The notes: generated by a model from the letters alone, not told the origin. A DNA stretch of 64,000 bases from Bacteroidetes bacterium UBA6221 (GCA_002421685.1 DISB01000005.1:21041-85040), one strand, 5' to 3'; positions 55,745 through 64,000 are shown, counted from the first letter of the stretch. Numbers and translations are program-made.

Positions 55745-57511
55745 CTAGGCATCCGTGGCGGGGTTGGGATAGACAAAGGGTTGGTCGGAAGCATGATTAG
55801 TTCCTAAAGAATAGTCCCTGGTTATGACCGTCTTTTCGAGGATAACATTCCGCGGGTCAAATACCAGGTCGTCTATCGTCCGGTCGATATTGTAATAGGT
55901 TGATTGCGTCATGCTGCTGCCCAGGCGTATAGTTGTATCACCCTGCCGCGACACCAATTTTATTTCCATGGGGATATGGTAATATGGTATGGAAGACGGC
56001 ACACTTCCTTCCTGTTTAATTACCAGTAACAGTTTACCGCTTATATAATTCCAACGTATATCATAAATGGGATAACCCTCGCCATAAATCCATTCGGCAA
56101 AAAAAGTATCCAGGTCCATACCCGACAACTCTTCGGCCACAGTCTTAAAATCCTCCGTACCGGCATTACCTCCCGCAAAACGTTTTTGAAATTTCTTAAG
56201 GATGCCAAAAAATATATGGTCGTCATTGATAAGAAACCGGAGCGTGTGCAATACCGCAGAAGGTTTCTGGTAAGATAACCTGCTGTCAAATATCCTATAC
56301 GGATTGACTGTATCGCCCACCGGAATGTATATGCTGCCGCCAATATTGGTATCGTTCAGTATTCTTTTATGAACATTCAGCATATAGTTGTATGCGTCCC
56401 CCACCGGCCTGAACCGTTCTGTAAACAGGTATTCGGCATATGAGGCAAACCCTTCGTTGATCCATATATCCCGCCAGGTGGCGCAAGTTACGTTATCGCC
56501 AAACCACTGGTGGGCAAGTTCATGCGACACCAACGGATAACGAAAATGTTGTAGAGTGGTCATGGTCTGGTGTTCCATACCACCAAACAGGGGCGCCATA
56601 CAGTGCCCATATTTTTCATTGTGAAAAGGGTATGTACCAAATAACTCTGAAAAATAATAAAGCATCTCTCCCGTTGAGTCTATGCCGTTTTTGAACCTTT
56701 CCATAATGCCGGGCCGGTCATATACATAGTTCTGTACCAGCAGGCTTTCGCCGCCGGGCAACTGTGTGGTATATGAATAGTCCATATAGTCGGCAACAGC
56801 TGCGGACAATAAATAACAGGCTGTCGGGTAAGTTGTCTTCCATTCATACCTGCGCATGTTTCCCGGCATTGGCGTAATGCCTTGCAAAGTACCGTTGCTG
56901 CCCGCCACCAGGCTGTCGGGTACGGTTATCCATATATCTGCCGAGTCAATTTTATCCCTGAGCGATTGTTTGCACGGCCACCAGTCTTTCGCATTATACG
57001 GTTCGCTTAATGTGTAGGTTACTTTGCTGCCCCAGTCGCCCGCTTCAGCATTGTTAAGTCCACGCTCCAGTGGAAATACAGTTCCCGCTTCAGGCATGCC
57101 GTGGTAATATACCGTCGTCGCGAGCGTCGCTCCTGTATGTAACGGCGCTGTCAAAAAACTGTTGACCAGGTTTTCCTGTCTTTCAAAATCTACTTTCTGC
57201 CCGTTGATGAGAATGGAATCGATTACCAGGAGCTTATTTAGTTCGAACACATATAGTGCGAAATTATTCTCCAATACCCGGGCCGTTGTGCGCGCCTTAC
57301 CTGCTATAGCCACCGACTGGTTATCCATCGCTATATCCAGCCATACGTGCTGCACATCATACTTATCCTCTTCGGGCGATGCTACGGTTGTTTTTGCCGC
57401 ACGGCGGTGGATATTTATTTTATTTGCAGCACATTCTTCCGCACCTGTCATATATTGGGTGTATGCCGGGATATAGGTAAGTATCACCAGGACAGTTAGC
57501 ACGAATCTCAT
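55745..57511 (-). CDS. M1-family aminopeptidase, truncated before its T9SS sorting domain
   Basis: 588 residues with a signal peptide (about 1-19). The N-terminal M1 domain contains YVFELNKLLVIDSI and DWWPCKQSLRDKIDSAD; the catalytic domain has GGMEHQTM (about 310-317), the zinc motif HELAH (330-334) and NEGFASYAEYLF with the third ligand. M1 enzymes remove N-terminal residues from peptides. The reading ends at TAG within the sorting domain (YPNPATDA then stop). Without the rest the protein should reach the periplasm by Sec but not be exported by T9SS. The broken paralogue lies 10 bases beyond the detached domain on the same strand. Confidence 0.88.
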   Translation of the reverse strand: MRFVLTVLVILTYIPAYTQYMTGAEECAANKINIHRRAAKTTVASPEEDKYDVQHVWLDIAMDNQSVAIAGKARTTARVLENNFALYVFELNKLLVIDSILINGQKVDFERQENLVNSFLTAPLHTGATLATTVYYHGMPEAGTVFPLERGLNNAEAGDWGSKVTYTLSEPYNAKDWWPCKQSLRDKIDSADIWITVPDSLVAGSNGTLQGITPMPGNMRRYEWKTTYPTACYLLSAAVADYMDYSYTTQLPGGESLLVQNYVYDRPGIMERFKNGIDSTGEMLYYFSELFGTYPFHNEKYGHCMAPLFGGMEHQTMTTLQHFRYPLVSHELAHQWFGDNVTCATWRDIWINEGFASYAEYLFTERFRPVGDAYNYMLNVHKRILNDTNIGGSIYIPVGDTVNPYRIFDSRLSYQKPSAVLHTLRFLINDDHIFFGILKKFQKRFAGGNAGTEDFKTVAEELSGMDLDTFFAEWIYGEGYPIYDIRWNYISGKLLLVIKQEGSVPSSIPYYHIPMEIKLVSRQGDTTIRLGSSMTQSTYYNIDRTIDDLVFDPRNVILEKTVITRDYSLGTNHASDQPFVYPNPATDA

Positions 57512-57622
57512 AACAATAAAGTTACCGAATATCCTGCGCGAATATCACCCTAAAAGGGGTACTTACCGGATAATGGATATTGCTTAAATTTATCATAAAT
57601 ACAGCACCTAAAACAAACGGTT

Positions 57623-57889
57623 ATGAAAATACAACCTACCGGTAAGACAGGTTTTATCTGCAGATCTCTGTTGTGGTCGCTGCTATTGTATGGCTGCGCA
57701 ACCTGTGTTTTCAACTGGCAGGATATTAAATCCGTTTTCGCGAAAAAGGAAAATAACCCGATGGTGATAGCCGGGCATAGTTCCGATGATATTCCGGCCA
57801 TCAGGATATCGGTGGATAGCCTTCAAAAACAGATAAATATTGCCGAAGGGGTTATCAGCTACCTGCGCGCACTACTTCCACGCCAATAA
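57623..57889 (+). CDS. Small single-pass membrane protein
   Basis: 88 residues. One hydrophobic helix (about 14-31, SLLWSLLLYGCATCVF) is followed by a soluble part with a helical end (SVDSLQKQINIAEGVISYLRALL). The Cys-containing helix might be a lipobox-like signal (LYGC), so a lipoprotein is possible. No family is recognised. It is convergent with the 128-residue protein gene, six bases apart. Confidence 0.55.
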   Translation: MKIQPTGKTGFICRSLLWSLLLYGCATCVFNWQDIKSVFAKKENNPMVIAGHSSDDIPAIRISVDSLQKQINIAEGVISYLRALLPRQ

Positions 57890-57895
57890 CTTTAC

Positions 57896-58282
57896 TCAGG
57901 GATAAAGCGTATTGACGAACTGCTGCGTCCATGTATCTATCGACTCACGGTTGCGGATGATATTTGGTTGGAAAGATTGAAATTGCCCCATGAGCTGGCG
58001 CTGCCTGTCCAACCTGTCTTTCAGCTTTCTTTTATTTGCCCCGGTAGCTGTATCCAGCGCTTGCTGGTTGGCGGTAATAAAATCATTCATGGCGCCGGAT
58101 ACGTCTTTAAATAATGTTTTGGCTGCGCTTTCGTTACCTTCATTCAGGTATGAAGTAAGCTGCCGAACCTTGGATTGAAAAATAATTCGAGGGTCTGGTT
58201 GCGGGGGATAGGTGGTATCGTTCTGCGCTTGCAGCACGGCGGGTATTACCATTAACAATACAATATAGAAAGCGTGTTTCAT
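57896..58282 (-). CDS. Secreted helical protein of unknown function
   Basis: 128 residues with a signal peptide (cleaved near VLQAQ, residue 20). The mature part is a helical bundle rich in Lys, Arg and Gln (VRQLTSYLNEGNESAAKTLF, KRKLKDRLDRQRQLMGQFQ). No motif or membrane segment beyond the signal, so it is probably periplasmic. I do not recognise a family, but short secreted helical proteins of this size are common in Bacteroidota. It is flanked by a short GC-rich repeat at 58339. Confidence 0.65.
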   Translation of the reverse strand: MKHAFYIVLLMVIPAVLQAQNDTTYPPQPDPRIIFQSKVRQLTSYLNEGNESAAKTLFKDVSGAMNDFITANQQALDTATGANKRKLKDRLDRQRQLMGQFQSFQPNIIRNRESIDTWTQQFVNTLYP

Positions 58283-58338
58283 GCAGCGGCTTTGTATAAA
58301 GATACAAAGCCTGGCTGATTTTCATTAAGATTGATTCA

Positions 58339-58365
58339 CCTCCCCCTGGGGGAAGCCTGGAGGGG
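58339..58365. repeat. Short GC-rich inverted repeat, CCCCC/GGGGG type
   Basis: CCTCCCCCTGGGGGAAGCCTGGAGGGG, with CCCCC facing GGGGG and CTCC facing GGAG, lies between the helical protein gene and the UbiD gene. Same style as the repeats at 7264, 44828 and 49761. Confidence 0.45.
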
Positions 58366-58389
58366 CCATATCAGTCAGTTACCTGGAGT

Positions 58390-60288
58390 TTACCCCGCGG
58401 TGGCTTCCTCTCCATACATCTGCGATTGGTACTTAAGCGACGGCGACAAAATTAACGGTCCCATATTCAACTGCGGCCACTTGTTGTTTACAGATTCAAT
58501 AGTTTGTCTATCTGCCACTATGATATTTGGCCAGGGGCGTTCAAAGCCATCCAGCGCTTTGGTTTTTCTTGTGCCGTCCAGGCCCATGACTCTTTTGTCA
58601 TCGCTGAAGAAATTATCACGTTTGGGATCCAGGTTGTTGCAGAAGCGCCATAGGGTGTCCGCTATATCGCTAACATCCACTGTATGCTCTACGTACAATA
58701 TCATTTTGAAGCCTGCCAATTCCGGGCGGTTGCATAGCGCCTTATGCAGTTCTTCAATATGCCCCGTCCTGTTCTTTGCTACCGATACAAATAATACCGG
58801 CAATTGCAAGCTGCGTGCCAGCCCATCGTTGATGCCGGTTATTTCAGGCCATACTGTGCGAATGCCGGCTACAGAAAAGTCTTTGTGCAATACAAAGGAC
58901 TGGCGAGGCGCAGTAATTTCTTCCTCCCATTTTTTTGTGCCGTCTATACACATCTTGCCGCCAAAGCCCAGCTTGCTGCAACTATGGTCCAGCACATCCA
59001 TAGGTCCCTGGCTGAAGTAGATATCCGATGCAGGGTCGAGGTTGCTGAATACATATTGTGCTACTGCTTTGTAATCGCTGATGTTGATACTGCTATCGGC
59101 TATCACCAGTATCTTGTTGAACATCATCTGCCCCGCGCCCCACATAGCGTTCATTACCTTTTGTCCCTGCCCTGCGTATTCTTTGTGTATGGAAGTAATG
59201 ACCAGGTTATGGAACACGCCTTCCACGGGCATATTCATATCCACTATTTCCGGCACCATCGTCATCTTTATCGGTGCCAGGAAGATGCGTTCGGTGGCCT
59301 TACCCAGCCACGCGTCTTCCTGCGGTGGTATACCTACTATAGTCGCCGGGTACACGGCATTCTTCCTGTGTGTAATGGCCGTGACGTGAAAACGTGGATA
59401 AAAGTCGGGCAGTGAATAATAACCCGTATGGTCGCCGAATGGCCCTTCCCATATCAACTCTTCGTTGGGGTCTACATAGCCTTCAATAATGAAATCCGCA
59501 TCTGCGGGCACTTCTATTTCAGGCTGCGTAATGCACTTCACCAGCTCCACGCGTTTCTTGCGCAGGAATCCCGCCAGCATATATTCATCTACATTTTCGG
59601 GCAGCGGCGCTGTGGCCGAATATGTATATACCGGGTCGCCGCCAATGGCTACAGCCACAGGCATACGTTGGCCTAGCTTTTTGTATTCATTAAAATGTTT
59701 GGCGGATACTTTGTGTTTATGCCAGTGCATTCCCGTCATGGTAGGTGTAAACACCTGCATACGATACATGCCTATGTTGCGTATGGCTGTATTCGGGTCT
59801 TTGGTATGTATAGAGGGCAAGGTAATGAACCGCCCGCCGTCCTTGGGCCAACATTTCAGTATAGGCAGTTTTGACAGGTCCGGGTTATCCATCACCACTT
59901 CCTGGCAGGCGCCCCTTCCGCTCACCACTTTGGGCATCCACGATGCGAACTTGCCTAATTGAGGCAACATAGCCAGTTTGTCGAGCAGGCCATTCTTTGG
60001 GCCGGTCATCATTTTAAACAGGCCTTCTATTTCTCCGGCTATTTCATCCAGGTGGCTCACGCCCAGGGCAATGCACATGCGTTTTTCGCTGCCCATGCCG
60101 TTGATGAGCAGGGGGAACTCCGTGCCTGTATTTTCAAATAGTAAAGCCTTGTTCCTGCCAGGGGTTTTTGAAACCCTGTCTGTTATTTCCGCTATTTCCA
60201 GCACGGGGTCTACGAAGGTGCTTATGCGCACCAGTTCACCCTCTGCTTCCAGCTTATCTATAAACGCCCTTAATGATTTATATGCCAT
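58390..60288 (-). CDS. UbiD-family decarboxylase
   Basis: 632 residues from MAYKSLRAFIDKLEAEGELVRI; the in-frame opening at 60321 is rejected because the family starts here and a -7 box lies just upstream. Family blocks are LINGMGSEKRMCIALGV, MVGIPPQEDAWLGKATERIF and EGPFGDHTGYYS with the prenyl-FMN-binding residues. UbiD enzymes use prenylated FMN (made by UbiX) to decarboxylate aromatic acids; long Bacteroidota members are usually assigned to menaquinone synthesis by the futalosine route. Neither UbiX nor other mqn/men genes are adjacent, so the pathway is inferred from the family. Confidence 0.88.
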   Translation of the reverse strand: MAYKSLRAFIDKLEAEGELVRISTFVDPVLEIAEITDRVSKTPGRNKALLFENTGTEFPLLINGMGSEKRMCIALGVSHLDEIAGEIEGLFKMMTGPKNGLLDKLAMLPQLGKFASWMPKVVSGRGACQEVVMDNPDLSKLPILKCWPKDGGRFITLPSIHTKDPNTAIRNIGMYRMQVFTPTMTGMHWHKHKVSAKHFNEYKKLGQRMPVAVAIGGDPVYTYSATAPLPENVDEYMLAGFLRKKRVELVKCITQPEIEVPADADFIIEGYVDPNEELIWEGPFGDHTGYYSLPDFYPRFHVTAITHRKNAVYPATIVGIPPQEDAWLGKATERIFLAPIKMTMVPEIVDMNMPVEGVFHNLVITSIHKEYAGQGQKVMNAMWGAGQMMFNKILVIADSSINISDYKAVAQYVFSNLDPASDIYFSQGPMDVLDHSCSKLGFGGKMCIDGTKKWEEEITAPRQSFVLHKDFSVAGIRTVWPEITGINDGLARSLQLPVLFVSVAKNRTGHIEELHKALCNRPELAGFKMILYVEHTVDVSDIADTLWRFCNNLDPKRDNFFSDDKRVMGLDGTRKTKALDGFERPWPNIIVADRQTIESVNNKWPQLNMGPLILSPSLKYQSQMYGEEATAG

Positions 60289-60309
60289 CGCATGATTGTT
60301 CTGCCGGTG

Positions 60310-60374
60310 CAAAGTTAGCACAGTGCAGGGTAATGGCCGAAATAAGCATATAGGGTATATAAATAGTAATTTTG
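60310..60374. promoter_or_regulatory. Divergent -7 elements for the UbiD and YiiX-like genes
   Basis: On the minus strand TAACTTTG at 60310-60317 lies 21 bases before the UbiD start. On the plus strand TAATTTTG at 60367-60374 lies 12 bases before the YiiX-like start. Both match TAnnTTTG. TTTG boxes at -33 are not evident for either. Confidence 0.45.
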
Positions 60375-60386
60375 TGAACTTTAATC

Positions 60387-61094
60387 ATGCGCCACAAAGC
60401 GGTACATAGCAAAAAACTCATCTTAATAATAGCCATCATAATGGCTTGTGCTGTTTCGGGCATGTTTATTATATCCGCCGCAGATGTCTTATATGAAAAC
60501 ACCACCAACAAACACTGGAAAAATGAACGTTACTACGCCCGTGCGAATAACCCCGCCAACCTGGCTGCCGTTGACTCCTGCTCAAAACTCCTGCATACCG
60601 GCGACCTGCTGGTAAGGCGTGGCGACGATATGACCAGTTACATGCTGTCGCAACTGAATATGCAAGACAAGACCTATTCGCATTGCGGCCTGGTGGTGGT
60701 CGAAAACGGTTATCCCTTTGTTTATCATAGCATAGGCGGCGAAGATAATCCCGACCAGACGCTCAGGAGGGATTCCGCACAACTATGGTGTTCACCGGCA
60801 AACAACCATGCTTTCGCGGCATTTCGTTATGCACTGGCCGACAGTGTAAACGATAAGCTGGTTAAATCCGTTCGCGGTTTTTACAAGGAGCGGATAAAGT
60901 TCGACATGAGTTTCGACCTGGAAACTGATGACAGGCTCTATTGCTCTGAAATGATATACAAAGCCATAGAACAGGCGACAGGTGGAAACTCATTTATCGC
61001 GCAGTCCAACAATTATGGCCGTGCCTTTGTTGGGATAGACGATCTGTACCGTGTGGCCGGTGCGCAACCGGTTTGCCGTATTAGTTTTAAGTGA
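60387..61094 (+). CDS. YiiX-like permuted papain-fold (NlpC/P60-type) protein
   Basis: 235 residues with an N-terminal helix (about 10-31) that serves as signal or anchor. LLHTGDLLVRRGDD opens the domain, SHCGLVV gives the catalytic His (His99) and LYCSEMIYKA the catalytic Cys (Cys186), the reversed order typical of the YiiX/YaeF group. Members are proposed amide or ester hydrolases at the envelope, possibly acting on peptidoglycan or lipids. The substrate is unknown. The DUF4878 lipoprotein gene follows after 27 bases but has its own promoter, whose -33 box lies inside this gene. Confidence 0.85.
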   Translation: MRHKAVHSKKLILIIAIIMACAVSGMFIISAADVLYENTTNKHWKNERYYARANNPANLAAVDSCSKLLHTGDLLVRRGDDMTSYMLSQLNMQDKTYSHCGLVVVENGYPFVYHSIGGEDNPDQTLRRDSAQLWCSPANNHAFAAFRYALADSVNDKLVKSVRGFYKERIKFDMSFDLETDDRLYCSEMIYKAIEQATGGNSFIAQSNNYGRAFVGIDDLYRVAGAQPVCRISFK

Positions 61095-61102
61095 TACCTT
61101 TG
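61072..61102 (+). promoter_or_regulatory. Canonical Bacteroidota promoter of the DUF4878 lipoprotein gene
   Basis: TTTG at 61072-61075, exactly 19 bases, then TACCTTTG at 61095-61102. This is a full match to the -33 TTTG / -7 TAnnTTTG consensus and the best promoter in the window. The start codon follows 19 bases later. The -33 box lies within the end of the YiiX-like coding region. Confidence 0.8.
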
Positions 61103-61121
61103 TTGACCACAAAATAAAAGC

Positions 61122-61580
61122 ATGATGTACAGGAAATTGACCATATTTATTGTTTCATTGTTGTTGGTAGGCGCTACCGCCTGCAATAAGAACAACCCGG
61201 AAGCCGTGGCCAAGCAGTTTCTGAATGGTTTTTACAAAATGGAATATGAAAAAGCCAGGCAGGTATCTACGGAGCAAACTGTTCAACTGGTGAACCTGAT
61301 GGAACAATTTTCCATACAATATCCTGATTCGGTAAAACAGAATGCTAAAAAGAAAAGTATTGAAATAGTGGAGGTGAAAGAAGAAGGTGATAATGCTACT
61401 GTTACCTATATAGTATCTGATGAGCCCGGCGAACAGCAAAAACTGAAGCTGGTAAAGCAGAACGGGAAATGGCTGGTAAGTCATTCAAAACAAGACGACA
61501 TAGAAGACATGGATGAAGAAGAACCGTTGGAAGAACAGCCTGCAGAATCAACGCCGGCTCCTGATTCTACAGCAGTGTAG
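61122..61580 (+). CDS. DUF4878-type lipoprotein
   Basis: 152 residues. Signal ending in ATAC (about Cys21) followed by NKNNPEAVAKQFLNGFYKMEYEKA, the opening helix of the DUF4878 cystatin-like/NTF2-like fold, and IVEVKEEGDNATVTYIVSD and KLVKQNGKWLVSHSK as the sheet. The C-terminal 30 residues are acidic and low in complexity (DMDEEEPLEEQPAEST). Family function is unknown. The start may be either of two adjacent ATG codons. A strong terminator follows. Confidence 0.82.
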   Translation: MMYRKLTIFIVSLLLVGATACNKNNPEAVAKQFLNGFYKMEYEKARQVSTEQTVQLVNLMEQFSIQYPDSVKQNAKKKSIEIVEVKEEGDNATVTYIVSDEPGEQQKLKLVKQNGKWLVSHSKQDDIEDMDEEEPLEEQPAESTPAPDSTAV

Positions 61581-61602
61581 TGTAGCCGGAGTATAAATAT
61601 TT

Positions 61603-61637
61603 ATTAAGGGTTGCGTTTGCAACCCTTAATTTTTTTG
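61603..61637 (+). terminator. Strong Rho-independent terminator
   Basis: ATTAAGGGTTGC and GCAACCCTTAAT form a perfect 12-bp stem with a GTTT loop and are followed by a run of T. It ends the DUF4878 transcript; on the minus strand the same stem follows the SpmA/SpmB-like gene, so it may work in both directions. Confidence 0.9.
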
Positions 61638-61643
61638 CCGTTT

Positions 61644-63146
61644 TTATATTGTTGAGCCGAAGAAGATATAACAAAGTACGATAGACGTGATGATACCCAC
61701 CAGGTCGGCCAGTAGCATAAATCCTATGGTATAACGCGTATTTCTCACGGCCACCGCCCCAAAATAAACCGCAATAACATAGAAGGTCGTATCAGAAGAG
61801 CCCTGCATAATACTGGATAGCCTGCCTGCAAATGAGTCCGGGCCAAAGGTGTTCATGGTATCTACCATCATACCACGGGCGCCGCTTCCGCTTAGCGGGC
61901 GTATCAGGGCAGTGGGCAGGGCGTCTACAAAATTTGTATCTGTACCCAGGGCTACGAACACTGCTTTCATTCCGTTAATTACGATATCAAAAGCACCGCT
62001 GGTACGCAGCAGGCTGATGGCTACCAACATGCCTACCAGGTATGGAATGATCTTTATTGCCGTTTCAAAGCCGCCTTTTGCACCGCTTACAAAGGCGTCG
62101 AAAATATCTATCTTCTTATATACAGCTCCCAGTACGATAGCAATAAAAATGAACAGGATAAGCCCATTGCTCAAAACGCCCGAAAAAATTTGCACACCTT
62201 CCAGGCTCAGCGAAGTGACATATACCACCAGCATTGCAATGACCGCAGATATACCCAGTATCCATGCCAGTATCACAGGCTGAAAAAGATTGATGCGCTG
62301 TTTTAACGATACCATCATCATTGCAGCCATGGTAGCCATAAAAGTAGCTATCATGCAGGGGATAAAAATATCCGTGGGGTTGGCAGCTCCCATAGCAGAA
62401 CGTACTGCAATGATGCTGACGGGTATCAACGTGAGGCCCGACGCATGCAGGCAAAGGAACATTATCTGCGCATTGGAAGCGGTGTTTTTATCAGGGTTTA
62501 TTTCCTGCAGGCTTTCCATAGCTTTGAGGCCGAAGGGCGTAGCTGCATTATCCAGCCCCAGCAGGTTAGCGGAAAAGTTCATCATCATATGCCCGAATGC
62601 CGGATGCCCTTTAGGAACCTCCGGAAACAACCTGGTGAAGAATGGTCCAATGATGCGCGATAATAAATTAATGCCCCCCGCTCTTTCAGCTATACCCATC
62701 AGCCCCATAAACAGTGCCATAATGCCTATAAGGCCTATACATATATTTACAGCTACTTTGCAGGTTTCTATAATGCCGTCATTGTGTTTGTAAAGAGTCT
62801 TTAGTACCTCAGTATAGGAGACAGTGTTAATGCCAGGGTGAGCGGAAAGGTATGCCTGCACCTCTGCGCTGTTGGCATTGTCGGTTATTATAATAGCCGG
62901 TGGATTGGCGCTGTCAGCGGGTATGTATCCGAATGCCTGTATATGTTTTTCAAAACCCTCGCGCGATGCATACACTTTTGTTTCGGGTGTGCCTTCGGCA
63001 ACATAATATACTGTGGTATAAGGGTCAGACGATTTGCCCGTCACCATGCGGCTGAATACTTCCTTATCATCGTTGAACGTAAATTTTATTCCCGCCATGG
63101 CAATGGCGATGATGATAAATGCAGCCCATATTCTACTTAATGCCAT
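61644..63146 (-). CDS. Nucleoside-recognition (SpmA/SpmB-like Gate) membrane protein
   Basis: 500 residues, strongly hydrophobic after residue 120. The first Gate domain contains IGIMALFMGLMGIAERAGG and MMNFSANLLGLDNAATPFG (spore maturation A-like); the second starts near PYLVGMLVAISLLRTSGAF and contains IRPLSGSGARGMMVDTM and GSSDTTFYVIAVYFGAV (spore maturation B-like). An SpmA-SpmB fusion of this kind is usual in Bacteroidota. The extra N-terminal domain (about 25-115) is soluble and periplasmic. The transported or bound ligand is unknown. Confidence 0.88.
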   Translation of the reverse strand: MALSRIWAAFIIIAIAMAGIKFTFNDDKEVFSRMVTGKSSDPYTTVYYVAEGTPETKVYASREGFEKHIQAFGYIPADSANPPAIIITDNANSAEVQAYLSAHPGINTVSYTEVLKTLYKHNDGIIETCKVAVNICIGLIGIMALFMGLMGIAERAGGINLLSRIIGPFFTRLFPEVPKGHPAFGHMMMNFSANLLGLDNAATPFGLKAMESLQEINPDKNTASNAQIMFLCLHASGLTLIPVSIIAVRSAMGAANPTDIFIPCMIATFMATMAAMMMVSLKQRINLFQPVILAWILGISAVIAMLVVYVTSLSLEGVQIFSGVLSNGLILFIFIAIVLGAVYKKIDIFDAFVSGAKGGFETAIKIIPYLVGMLVAISLLRTSGAFDIVINGMKAVFVALGTDTNFVDALPTALIRPLSGSGARGMMVDTMNTFGPDSFAGRLSSIMQGSSDTTFYVIAVYFGAVAVRNTRYTIGFMLLADLVGIITSIVLCYIFFGSTI

Positions 63147-63209
63147 AAGGACGGGATTAAGTTTTGAAGGTAAAAAACTTACCGCTTAAAAAGGAATGTA
63201 GCGGTTAAA

Positions 63210-63791
63210 TCAGGTGGTTTGTTTGTTGATGACCTGTGGCAGGTCGGGCGCCTGGTATGTTTCCATTTTTTCCAGCAGCTCGTTCAGCGTATCGCTGAAC
63301 ATGAGGATGCTGCGCGCGCATTCTCCGAGAAAGCCCTCCTGCACCATAGTAGAATTCAGCGCCATCAATGCATCGTAATAACCATTGATATTAAGCAGTC
63401 CTATTGGTTTGGTATGCATGCCCATTTGCCCCCAGGTGAGCATTTCAAACATTTCGTCCATGGTACCCCAGCCCCCTGGTAATACCAGTATGCCGTCTGC
63501 GCGTTCATACATTACCAGTTTGCGCTGGTGCATGGTGCTTACCACCACCAGTTCGGTCAGTCCCTCGTGCACTACTTCTTTATTTTGCAGGAAGTCCGGT
63601 ATCACGCCGGTTATTTGCCCGTTGTTGTTCAACACCCCGTCTGCAACGGCGCCCATCAACCCTATCTTAGCGCCGCCGTATATTACCTGCATTCCTTTTT
63701 CCGCCAGCATCCTCCCGGTTTCATAGGCTTGCTCGCGGTACATTTCATTATACCCTTCGCCGGAGCCACAATAAACAGCCAGGTTTTTCAT
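63210..63791 (-). CDS. LOG-family (TIGR00730) Rossmann-fold protein
   Basis: 193 residues. The signature is PGGWGTMDE (105-113), with the Arg/Glu site of LOG phosphoribohydrolases in SGEGYNEMY and MHQRK. LOG proteins release cytokinin-type bases from nucleotide 5'-monophosphates and related bacterial ones cleave AMP or purine nucleotides. Start at MKNLAVYCGSG is clear. A TAACTTTG -7 box (minus strand, 63818-63825) lies 27 bases upstream. Confidence 0.93.
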   Translation of the reverse strand: MKNLAVYCGSGEGYNEMYREQAYETGRMLAEKGMQVIYGGAKIGLMGAVADGVLNNNGQITGVIPDFLQNKEVVHEGLTELVVVSTMHQRKLVMYERADGILVLPGGWGTMDEMFEMLTWGQMGMHTKPIGLLNINGYYDALMALNSTMVQEGFLGECARSILMFSDTLNELLEKMETYQAPDLPQVINKQTT

Positions 63792-63817
63792 AAGTGTTGA
63801 TACATTGATATTAATGC

Positions 63818-63825
63818 CAAAGTTA
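63818..63825 (-). promoter_or_regulatory. -7 element of the LOG gene
   Basis: TAACTTTG on the minus strand, an exact TAnnTTTG match, 26 bases before the start codon. No TTTG at the expected -33 position. Confidence 0.4.
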
Positions 63826-63892
63826 AGGGTAAATGCCCCAAATACTTTTTTAAAATTATCTAAAATGCTATTTGTCCTATATGCATAAAAAA

Positions 63893-63913
63893 GTCCGGCA
63901 TCTTGAGCCGGAC
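63893..63913 (-). terminator. Rho-independent terminator of the T9SS cargo gene at the window edge
   Basis: GTCCGGC-ATCTTGA-GCCGGAC is a perfect 7-bp stem. On the minus strand it is followed by TTTTTTATG, 22 bases after the stop codon of the partial gene at 63936. Confidence 0.85.
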
Positions 63914-63935
63914 CTTTTATAGAAAATAGTTATTG

Positions 63936-64000
63936 TTACTGCACCACCAGCTTTCTCATCAGCTTCTGTCCTTCAGTTTGCAGTTCTACAAAGTACACAC
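63936..64000 (-). CDS. C-terminal end of a T9SS-secreted protein (partial)
   Basis: Only the last 20 codons are in the window. They read VYFVELQTEGQKLMRKLVVQ and stop, the final two strands of a T9SS type A sorting domain (the G-x-Y-F-V-x2-x-T...K-L-V-V pattern). The cargo domain lies beyond the window. The terminator at 63893 follows. Confidence 0.8.
   Translation of the reverse strand, partial: VYFVELQTEGQKLMRKLVVQ

Noticed and set aside
55553..57511. TAG read as pyrrolysine or other recoding
   Set aside because: No sign of a pyrrolysine system or recoding signal; a nonsense mutation in a sorting domain is simpler.

Overview
This window looks like a chromosomal segment of a Bacteroidota bacterium, most likely from the Chitinophagaceae/Sphingobacteriia side. 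The evidence is the set of type IX secretion system (T9SS) genes (porX, porQ, a PorP/SprF-like gene and several proteins with T9SS C-terminal sorting domains). Several genes also carry -7 elements of the TAnnTTTG kind, two of them with a TTTG box 18-19 bases upstream, and clear Shine-Dalgarno sequences are mostly absent. I see no rRNA, tRNA, CRISPR array, prophage or intact insertion sequence. Most of the window is ordinary core genome.

Layout. 0.2-6.5 kb: a minus-strand run of membrane, lipoprotein and envelope genes (DUF3307, VOC, TIM-barrel-like lipoprotein, polysaccharide deacetylase, PAS histidine kinase, MBL-fold hydrolase), including two small genes of 56 and 54 codons. 6.6-15 kb: GNAT and RraB-like proteins, an XRE regulator, a di-haem peroxidase lipoprotein, glyS, and a MoxR ATPase paired with a TPR-like periplasmic protein. 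15-17.9 kb: an AT-rich accessory patch with two unrelated genes that share an almost identical 42-base upstream module. 17.9-24 kb: porX with a coupled membrane protein, a DUF6089 barrel, nadK and a BamA/TamA-like barrel. 24-31 kb: two paralogous CX4CH-cytochrome/beta-propeller lipoproteins flanking folB, a histidine-kinase-like protein without an ATPase domain, a glycosyltransferase-like membrane protein and pdxJ. 31-39.6 kb: a 2428-residue T9SS-secreted protein with 14 PKD-like domains and 15 cysteine-rich repeats, in tandem with its PorP/SprF-type partner. 39.7-47 kb: an OmpR-type regulator, assorted enzymes and uvrB. 47-50.7 kb: a second AT-rich accessory island holding an ABC-type ATPase plus HNH nuclease pair that resembles Septu-type phage defence, embedded in repeats. 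50.8-64 kb: fabI, porQ, a TerC-family protein, two damaged M1 aminopeptidase genes with T9SS sorting domains, a UbiD decarboxylase, small envelope proteins, an SpmA/SpmB-type fusion and a LOG-family protein. The window ends inside the sorting domain of another T9SS cargo gene.

How the pieces connect. PorX (regulator), PorQ (component for cargo attachment/release), a PorP/SprF protein and at least four cargo C-terminal domains show a working T9SS. The CHU_C-type giant protein and its SprF-like neighbour form one two-gene unit. The two M1 paralogues are both damaged, in different ways: one by an out-of-frame deletion of about 40 codons, the other by an in-frame TAG that cuts off the sorting domain.

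Most unusual signals. (1) A 114-base intergenic element occurs twice in opposite orientation (15136-15249 and 49842-49955). Forty-nine bases are identical and the next part is a 10-bp hairpin with the same 8-base loop, whose stem sequence differs at five positions in the two copies, every change compensated on the other arm. (2) The twin promoter/operator module of the two accessory genes at 15.7 and 17.2 kb. (3) The ATPase-HNH cassette. (4) The broken peptidase pair.
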